DNA from: Streptomyces sp. GQFP
Lineage (GTDB): Bacteria; Actinomycetota; Actinomycetes; Streptomycetales; Streptomycetaceae
DNA: 64,000 nt
NCBI RefSeq assembly: GCF_021545335.1
Contig: NZ_CP089312.1
Location: forward strand, 992,001-1,056,000
Direction: 5' to 3'
This document shows positions 58,578 to 64,000 of the stretch, in pieces (within the stretch, counting starts at the first letter, position 1; the number at the start of each line of letters is the position of its first letter). Position numbers and translations under genes: made by a program. The notes below the pieces were generated by a model. That model was not told where the DNA came from, searched no databases, and saw only the letters and a list, made by a program, of their open reading frames with translations.

Positions 58578-61500
58578 TCAGGAGCAGTCGCGGCGATGCG
58601 CGGCGTACAGCACGACGGTGGTGAGCGGCGGCACCTTGATGTCGCGGCCCAGGGCGACGGGGCGGCCGGTTCTGAGATTGACGGCGGAGCCGGTGCCGGG
58701 GAGGCGGTGGGTGATGGTCTGGTCGGTGGTGGTGTTCATGGCGACGAGGTAGCCGGCGTACTCCAGCAGATAGAAGGGGGCCTTGCCGACGAGGACCTTC
58801 TCGACGCCGAGCGTGGTGGTGCCGAGGCCCGGGTCGACGTCGTCGGCGACGGGCGCCAGGTGGAAGGTCTCCCCCGCCATGGCCTGGTGCAGAGTGGGGC
58901 CCGTGTACGTCCAGCCGCCCGCCGGGACGGACGAGGCGCTGCCGGAGTCGTTGATGGCGAAGTCCCAGCAGACCCAGTCCTGGACGGTGAAGGTGTCGGC
59001 GTTCGCCTTGTCGAAGACGGAGGTCTCGCGGACGGTGGCCGAGCGCTCCGACTGCGGGGTGATCAGGTGGACGCGGGCCAGGTCGTTGACGCCCTGGCGG
59101 GCCCGCCAGTAGAGCGAGGAGTAGAGGATCTCCTCACCGTGCTTGACGGCGACACAGGCGTTGACCTCGTCCGTGAAGACGAAGTCGGGCCGGTCCCAGC
59201 CCGCCGGCATACGGCTGCTGGAGGCGGCTTGCTTCTTGAAGGCGGGCAGGTGCGTGGCGATGAACTTGAAGGCGCTCAGACCGACCCGGTTGTAGAGGCT
59301 GGTGCTCACCAGCAGTTCGAGCTGCGGCGCGAACTGGCCGTCGGCGATCATCTGCTGGCTCCAGCCCAGCAGGTCGGGGTCGGCGAAGACGGCGGTGGCC
59401 GAGATGGGGGTGTCGTCCCAGGCGGTGCGCTCGGTGTAGACGATGTCGCCGGGGAAGGGCTCGTTGCGCCAGCCGATCTGGGTCTCGATCCGGAAGGCCT
59501 TGTTGCCGTCGGCGTCCTCGGCCTGGTAGCGGAACCAGCCGCGGGCCTTGGCCATCTCGATCATGCGGTTCCTGAGCTTGGTGTCCTCGTAGCCGCCCTT
59601 GCCGTCGGTGACCGACTCGTAGATGCGGGCGAGCATCCCGGAGGTCTCGCCGTAGTCGGCGACGTAACCCAGTTCGCGGGACAGGCCCTTGGGCGTGACG
59701 ACGAGGTAGTCCTTGCCCAGCGGCCAGCTCGCGGTGCCGTCCTCGGCCTCGGCGCCGCGCCAGGGCACCAGGCCGACGCACTCGTACACCCAGCGCATGG
59801 CCTTGTCCTCGTCCCAGGCGTCGTCCGGGGAGAGCAGCTTCAGGCCGCGGTTGCACTCGTAGATGCCGAGCGCGGTGAACATGGCCTGGTTGGTGTAGTG
59901 GCGCTGGTGCTGGCGCCAGTACTCGCGGCTGGAGACCAGCATGTCCTTGTACGCGGTCCGGCGCGGGACGGGGTCGGCGGCGTCCGGCTGGGGCGCGGTG
60001 ATCTCGATGTCGTCGAAGTGGACGGTGGCGCCGCCGCTGGTGACCATCCAGAACTCGTACTTCGTGGCGCCCGACGGCACGGTGACGGTCTTGGTGAGCT
60101 GCTGCCAGTCCGTGGTGCCGGCCGCGACCCGGATCTCGGCCGATCCGCTGACGAAGTTGAGGTTGTCGTCCCAGAACTGCACGCTGACGCGCGGCGTGGT
60201 GACCGTGCCGTCGGTCTTCGCCCACACCGAGAAGGTGAGGTCGCCCGCGGCGGTCACCGCCTTGGCGCTGGGCGAGACCAGGAGGGTACCGCCGGAGGAG
60301 GCCATCTTGAGCGAGGCGGATCCGGTCCGGGAGACGTCGGTGTCACGGCTGTACGAGCCGCCGTTCGCCCAGCCGGGGACGGTCCAGCCGGTGGGGGTGG
60401 CGGAGCCCGCCTCGAAGCCGAGGTTGGCCAGGGGCGCGCTGGTGACGGAGGGATCGGGTGAGCTGATCACGACGTCGTCGAAGTACGCCGTCTCCCCGTT
60501 GGTGACGACCATCCAGAACTCGTACTTCGTCGCCCCGGCCGGGACGCTGAAGGTGTTGGTGAGCTGCTGCCAGTCCGAGGTGGCGGACGAGCCGGACGCG
60601 ACGTAGGTGCTGCTCGACTTGCCGACGTAGGTGCTGCTGTCGTCCCAGAAGTGCGCCTCGATGTGGGCGCTGGAGCCGGCGGTCCTCACCCAGGCCGAGT
60701 ACGTGAAGTCCCCCAGGCCGGTGCTGGCCTTGCCGCTGGGCGACACCAGCATGTTGCTGCCTGCGGAGACGACCTTCAGCGAGGCGCTGCCGCCGTGGGT
60801 GACGTCCGTGTCGCGGGTGAAGGTGCCGTCGTCGGCCCAGCCGGGGGTGACCCAGCCGTACGGGGTGTCGTCGCCGCCTTCGAAGCCGAGGTTGTTCAGC
60901 GAGGTCGGGCCGGAGGTGACGTTGCCGTCCAGGGCGTCCTGGATGTCGTCCCAGGCCGTGAACAGGGCCAGGCCCACCCGGCCGAAGCCCTCCCACTGCT
61001 GGTCTGAGTCGGTGAGGACCTTGCTGTCCTTCTTCCATGCCAGATAGCGGCTGTCGATGGCCTGGCAGACCTTCTCCAGCACGTCGGCGTTCTGGTAGGC
61101 CGGGGAGTCCGGCCAGTAGTAGCCGCGCAGCAGGGTCTCGTACGCCCACGCGTCCATGCCGTTCGCGGTGGCGCCGTAGACCAGGTTGTTCTGGTCCTTG
61201 AGGACCCGCGCCCTGACCTTGGCGATCAGCTCGTCGTCGGTGCTGGTGCGGGTCGTCGGTGCGTCCACGCTGCCGAACTCGTCGTTGCCGGCGGGCGTGA
61301 AGTGCGGTGCGGTGTGGGTGTAGGCCCGGTACAGACCGCGCGAGGGCTTGGTCATCGGGTAGTAGAAGTTGTTCGCCTGGCCGTAGGGCCAGATCCGGCC
61401 CATGGCTCGGATCTCGATCTCCAGGGTCTTCTTGCCCTGTGTGGCGCTGAGCGGCAGCGGAAGGGTGTGGCAGAAGAACCGGCCGGGCAGCCTGGGCGCG

Positions 61501-61952
61501 ACGTCGATCATGTCGATGTTGTCCACCACGCACTGGTCGAACCAGCCCAGGGCCTTGCCGTCCAGGAAGAGCTGGAGCCGCCAGGCCTCGTCGGCGGTCT
61601 CGGCGTAGTCGCCGCCCCAGAACTTGACGGAGACGTAGTTGGCGGCCTTCGGGTCGACCTTGAGGGTGAACGCGGTGGTGCCGCCCCACCACTCGGCGGT
61701 CTCCTTCGGGTTCAACACCCGTGCCGACTGGCCGAGTTCGCCCGCGATGATGTCGGAGAGCTCGGAGCTGAGACTGTGCGCGGTCTCGGAGGCGGCGTTG
61801 CCGAAGACGACCGTGTCCAGGACGGACGCCGACGCCTTGGCCTGGCCCGCTGCCGAGGCCTCGGCGGGTATCCACCACTGGGCGTTGATCGCGGCGGCGC
61901 CGGCGACGGCTCCGGTTCCGCGCAGGATGTCACGGCGGCTGATCGCTCGCAT
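58578..61952 (-). CDS. Tat-exported large polysaccharide-lyase-like protein with two internal carbohydrate-binding-like repeats
   Basis: 1,124 residues, AAGGAGG before ATG 61952. Twin-arginine signal SRRDILRGTGAVAGAAA. An N-terminal beta domain (residues about 40-215) contains FFCHTLPLPLSATQGKKTL; then a helical catalytic-like domain is interrupted by two tandem jelly-roll repeats, residues about 352-500 (NLGFEGGDDTPYGWVTPGWA) and 508-655 (NLGFEAGSATPTGWTVPGWA), each ending in KYEFWMV and YFDD/HFDD, like CBM4/9-type modules. The helical domain resumes at REYWRQHQRHYTNQAMFTAL and includes DYGETSGMLARIYESVTDG, followed by a C-terminal beta-sandwich. This resembles heparinase/hyaluronate-type lyases. 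Order of domains suggests that the repeats were inserted. Confidence 0.8.
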   Translation of the reverse strand: MRAISRRDILRGTGAVAGAAAINAQWWIPAEASAAGQAKASASVLDTVVFGNAASETAHSLSSELSDIIAGELGQSARVLNPKETAEWWGGTTAFTLKVDPKAANYVSVKFWGGDYAETADEAWRLQLFLDGKALGWFDQCVVDNIDMIDVAPRLPGRFFCHTLPLPLSATQGKKTLEIEIRAMGRIWPYGQANNFYYPMTKPSRGLYRAYTHTAPHFTPAGNDEFGSVDAPTTRTSTDDELIAKVRARVLKDQNNLVYGATANGMDAWAYETLLRGYYWPDSPAYQNADVLEKVCQAIDSRYLAWKKDSKVLTDSDQQWEGFGRVGLALFTAWDDIQDALDGNVTSGPTSLNNLGFEGGDDTPYGWVTPGWADDGTFTRDTDVTHGGSASLKVVSAGSNMLVSPSGKASTGLGDFTYSAWVRTAGSSAHIEAHFWDDSSTYVGKSSSTYVASGSSATSDWQQLTNTFSVPAGATKYEFWMVVTNGETAYFDDVVISSPDPSVTSAPLANLGFEAGSATPTGWTVPGWANGGSYSRDTDVSRTGSASLKMASSGGTLLVSPSAKAVTAAGDLTFSVWAKTDGTVTTPRVSVQFWDDNLNFVSGSAEIRVAAGTTDWQQLTKTVTVPSGATKYEFWMVTSGGATVHFDDIEITAPQPDAADPVPRRTAYKDMLVSSREYWRQHQRHYTNQAMFTALGIYECNRGLKLLSPDDAWDEDKAMRWVYECVGLVPWRGAEAEDGTASWPLGKDYLVVTPKGLSRELGYVADYGETSGMLARIYESVTDGKGGYEDTKLRNRMIEMAKARGWFRYQAEDADGNKAFRIETQIGWRNEPFPGDIVYTERTAWDDTPISATAVFADPDLLGWSQQMIADGQFAPQLELLVSTSLYNRVGLSAFKFIATHLPAFKKQAASSSRMPAGWDRPDFVFTDEVNACVAVKHGEEILYSSLYWRARQGVNDLARVHLITPQSERSATVRETSVFDKANADTFTVQDWVCWDFAINDSGSASSVPAGGWTYTGPTLHQAMAGETFHLAPVADDVDPGLGTTTLGVEKVLVGKAPFYLLEYAGYLVAMNTTTDQTITHRLPGTGSAVNLRTGRPVALGRDIKVPPLTTVVLYAAHRRDCS

Positions 61953-61998
61953 GGGCGAGCCTCCTTGCTGGTCGGGAAGTGCGGCTGGTCGAGTCCGG

Positions 61999-62017
61999 CG
62001 GCGACGAGGAGTCGCCG
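61999..62017. repeat. short inverted repeat between the LacI gene and the large lyase-like gene
   Basis: CGGCGAC-GAGGA-GTCGCCG: perfect 7-bp arms, 47 bases upstream of the start at 61952 and 46 bases after the end of the LacI gene (62063). It may be an operator for the LacI protein or an attenuating hairpin. Confidence 0.4.
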
Positions 62018-62062
62018 GCTCGCCGGGGAAGTCGAGAGGTTCCAGGAGTGAATGACGTGCGC

Positions 62063-63106
62063 TCAGGTGCGCGGTGACGCCGTGCTGCCCCGCACCACCA
62101 GGTGGGTCGGGTGTTCGGCGCGCAGGGATTCGCCCGGCTCCCCGCTCATGGCACGTGCGAGTAACCCGATGCCGTCGGCGGCCATGTCAGCGATCGGCTG
62201 CCGGACGGTGGTGAGCTGCGGCAGGAGGCGCCGGGCCTCGGGGAGGTCGTCGAACCCGACCACGCTGAGGTCGCCGGGCACGCTGAGCCCTCGCAGCGTC
62301 GCCGCGCGGATGGCGGCTGCCGCCATCTCGTCCGAGCAGGCGAAGAGGGCGGTGGGCGGTTCGGGCAGCGCGAGCAGTTCCCCGGTCAGACGCTCGGCCA
62401 GTGCCGCGTCGAAGCGGGCGTAGCGGATGAACTCCGGCCTGTGCCGCAGGCCGGCGGCCCGCAGTGCCTGTCGGTAGCCGTCGACGCGCGCGGCGCTGGA
62501 CGGCGTGCGCCGGTGACCGGCGAGCACGGCGATCCGCCGGTGCCCCAGGTCCAGGAGGTGCTCCGTGGCACGACGGCCGCCGCCGAGGTTGTCAGCGGTC
62601 ACGGTCGGCACACCGGGCGGCGGTTCGGTGCCGGGATCCACCACGACGTACGGGATCCGGTGCACGGTCAGCCAGAGATGCCGGGTGGGGGGCAGCTCGG
62701 TGAGGGCGAACAGGGCCGCGGCGGTGCCGTGCGCATGGAGGCGGTCGAGCGTCCGCTTCGCTTGTCCTGGAGTCCCGTCACCCGCTGACCGATCTGTTCC
62801 GTTGGAGGTGACGACCACTCCGAAACCCGCCTCGGCCGCCGCGAGTTCCGCGCCTCGCAACACCTCGGCGGACCAGCCCCCTCCGAGACCGGGCACGACC
62901 ACGTCGATGAGCGGGGCCAGGCCCGTCCGGTCCGGGCGGGGGCGTCGCTCGTAGCCGGCCCGACGCATCACCTCCTCCACCCGCAGCCGGGTGTCGGGGG
63001 CGACGTTCTGCCTGCCGTTGACCACACGGGAGGCGGTGGGAACCGAGACACCCGCCAGCCGGGCGATCTCGGCAAGGGTCGGTGACGACGAGGACGTACG
63101 TGACAT
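62063..63106 (-). CDS. LacI-family transcriptional regulator
   Basis: 347 residues from ATG 63106. N-terminal HTH PTLAEIARLAGVSVPTASRV followed by VNGRQNVAPDTRLRVEEVMR, hinge, and periplasmic-binding-like sugar domain: PLIDVVVPGLGGGWSAEVLR, GGRRATEHLLDLGHRRIAVL, FACSDEMAAAAIRAATLRGL and PGDLSVVGFDDLPEA. Expected to repress the local glycan genes until an oligosaccharide binds. It lies between the GH43 gene and the lyase-like gene, all leftward. Confidence 0.94.
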   Translation of the reverse strand: MSRTSSSSPTLAEIARLAGVSVPTASRVVNGRQNVAPDTRLRVEEVMRRAGYERRPRPDRTGLAPLIDVVVPGLGGGWSAEVLRGAELAAAEAGFGVVVTSNGTDRSAGDGTPGQAKRTLDRLHAHGTAAALFALTELPPTRHLWLTVHRIPYVVVDPGTEPPPGVPTVTADNLGGGRRATEHLLDLGHRRIAVLAGHRRTPSSAARVDGYRQALRAAGLRHRPEFIRYARFDAALAERLTGELLALPEPPTALFACSDEMAAAAIRAATLRGLSVPGDLSVVGFDDLPEARRLLPQLTTVRQPIADMAADGIGLLARAMSGEPGESLRAEHPTHLVVRGSTASPRT

Positions 63107-63197
63107 GGCCCTCACCCCTCCCGGGCCTGGCGGCACAGCGACTCGGCGAGGTCGGTGCCGGCGTCGGAGAGCGTCATGGCCTCGGGCGGGCCTGGGT

Positions 63198-63243
63198 CGT
63201 GTCCGCAAAGTCGCCGCCGGGCGGGAGGGACTTTGCGGACACG
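63198..63243 (-). terminator. long perfect inverted repeat between the GH43 and LacI genes
   Basis: CGTGTCCGCAAAGTC (63198-63212) and GACTTTGCGGACACG (63229-63243) are perfect 15-bp arms around a 16-base loop. It begins 33 bases beyond the GH43 stop (63276), the position of a terminator for that gene; it is also 92 bases upstream of the LacI start, so an operator role is possible. Confidence 0.6.
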
Positions 63244-63275
63244 GCCGAGGTCCGTACGGAACAGGTCGAGGGCGG

Positions 63276-64000
63276 TCATGGGCGGCCGTCCCGGTAGGTG
63301 GCGTAGGCGAAGTCGGCGTGCACGCCGGCGCCGTCGAGGTCGTGGACCCACAGGCCGAGCATCGCGCCGGTGAAGCCGAGGGTGCGCATCATGCCGTCGT
63401 GGAACTCGTCGGCGGCCTCGTCGGACAGGGTGGTGGCGTCGAGTTCGACCGGGAACTGCCGCGGCCGGCCGCCGATCTCGTACGAGAAGCGCAGCACGGG
63501 CCCGTCGAACTCGGCACGCAGCACCACCGAGTCGGCGTCCCCGACGGTGATCGCCGGTTCGTGCGCGGTGAGCCTGGCCGCCTCGCAGCTGAGGAGCCGC
63601 AGCACCGCGGTGCCGTCGTCGTCCGCGGTCAGGTGGAGGTAGTGCCAGTTCCGGGTGTTGTAGTACGCCGTGAGACCCGCGAGATGGTCGCTGGTGCGGG
63701 GCTCGAAGGTCATCCGGGTCTCGAAGACGCACGTCGGATCGGTGACCCGGCGGGCGACCAGGCTGGGGGCCCGGCGGCTGCCCGGGGACTGTCCGCCGAG
63801 GACGCGCAGCCGTCCGGGGGCGGGGGTGACCCAGTCCGGGGTGGCCGGACGACGCAGTGTGGACCACTCGGGGCCGAGACGCGGTGCCTCGAACAGGTCG
63901 GTCGCGGCGGGCTCGGGGACCGGGGCCGGGTGCAGTGCGGGGACGGGGATCTCCACCGCCGGGATGCCGCCGGCGATGCGCGGCCAGCCGTCCTCGCTCC
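63276..64000 (-). CDS. GH43-family glycosidase, C-terminal part (5' end outside the window)
   Basis: Partial gene: the frame stays open to the right edge (SEDGWPRIAGGIPAVEIPVP across 64000-63940), where EDGWPR is typical for the end of a GH43 catalytic domain. The rest is the C-terminal beta-sandwich found in GH43 beta-xylosidases: DLFEAPRLGPEWSTLRRPAT, FEPRTSDHLAGLTAYYNTRN, WHYLHLTADDDGTAVLRLLS and GAMLGLWVHDLDGAGVHADF. Likely substrate: xylo- or arabino-oligosaccharide. Cytosolic or exported cannot be judged because the N-terminus is missing. Same orientation as the LacI and lyase genes. Confidence 0.87.
   Translation of the reverse strand, partial: SEDGWPRIAGGIPAVEIPVPALHPAPVPEPAATDLFEAPRLGPEWSTLRRPATPDWVTPAPGRLRVLGGQSPGSRRAPSLVARRVTDPTCVFETRMTFEPRTSDHLAGLTAYYNTRNWHYLHLTADDDGTAVLRLLSCEAARLTAHEPAITVGDADSVVLRAEFDGPVLRFSYEIGGRPRQFPVELDATTLSDEAADEFHDGMMRTLGFTGAMLGLWVHDLDGAGVHADFAYATYRDGRP

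Noticed and set aside
1..64000. CRISPR arrays, tRNA/rRNA genes, insertion sequences or prophage
   Set aside because: No regularly spaced repeats, no cloverleaf-like sequence noticed, no transposase, integrase or phage structural genes among the supported proteins.

Overview
The window is high-GC actinobacterial DNA, most likely from a Streptomyces. GTG starts and strong GGAGG-type ribosome sites are common, a complete conservon (cvnABCD) is present, Tat-exported polysaccharide enzymes occur, and the intergenic hairpin at 45561-45605 is of a type I remember as very frequent in Streptomyces chromosomes. No tRNA, rRNA, insertion sequence, prophage or CRISPR array was seen.

About 1.7-50.9 kb is one large catabolic gene cluster in short, often divergent, operons. 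Left part (1-16 kb): the start of a PEP-synthase/rifampin-phosphotransferase-like gene (runs off the edge), a large LuxR/LAL regulator, then an eight-gene leftward operon in which nearly every gene overlaps the next by 4 bp (CrtC-like DUF, CaiB/BaiF, two acyl-CoA dehydrogenases, an HMG-CoA-lyase-like aldolase, two MaoC-type hydratases, an SDR). Divergent from it are an HMG-CoA-synthase-like/DUF35 fusion, a thiolase and a tandem-TetR regulator. Middle part (16-31 kb): a leftward operon (SDR, CaiB/BaiF, F420-type LLM oxidoreductase, crotonase, acyl-CoA synthetase, SDR); a divergent P450 and acyl-CoA dehydrogenase; a Baeyer-Villiger-type monooxygenase and aldehyde dehydrogenase; an HSD10-like SDR and a hotdog protein. 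Right part (31-51 kb): a nine-gene leftward operon that resembles a steroid side-chain hydratase/aldolase set with its pieces split (two MaoC proteins, a DUF35 zinc protein, a cysteine-less thiolase) plus GMC oxidoreductase, CoA-transferase, SnoaL and SDR genes; then a P450 in an apparent operon with a split PEP-dikinase (winged-helix protein, ATP-grasp plus His-domain protein, substrate plus His-domain protein), with its ferredoxin and ferredoxin reductase divergent; a second acyl-CoA synthetase, a decayed GMC gene, a third P450, a SnoaL protein and a second tandem-TetR regulator.

Together these genes look able to oxidise an alicyclic or isoprenoid-like molecule (P450s, BVMO, GMC, ALDH), activate it to a CoA thioester, and shorten it by beta-oxidation and retro-aldol steps. 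No ring-cleavage dioxygenase, KstD-type dehydrogenase, biotin carboxylase or mce transporter is visible, so the substrate is not known. A shared 17-bp sequence, consensus AATCTAAGYCAGGTTCR, occurs at six of the intergenic promoters; one of the two tandem-TetR proteins is the natural candidate to bind it.

Right of 51 kb is ordinary Streptomyces chromosome: a DUF3068 membrane protein, the conservon, and a leftward polysaccharide-utilisation locus (alginate-lyase family protein, a 1,124-residue Tat-exported protein with two internal carbohydrate-binding-like repeats, a LacI regulator, and the C-terminal part of a GH43 glycosidase cut by the window edge).
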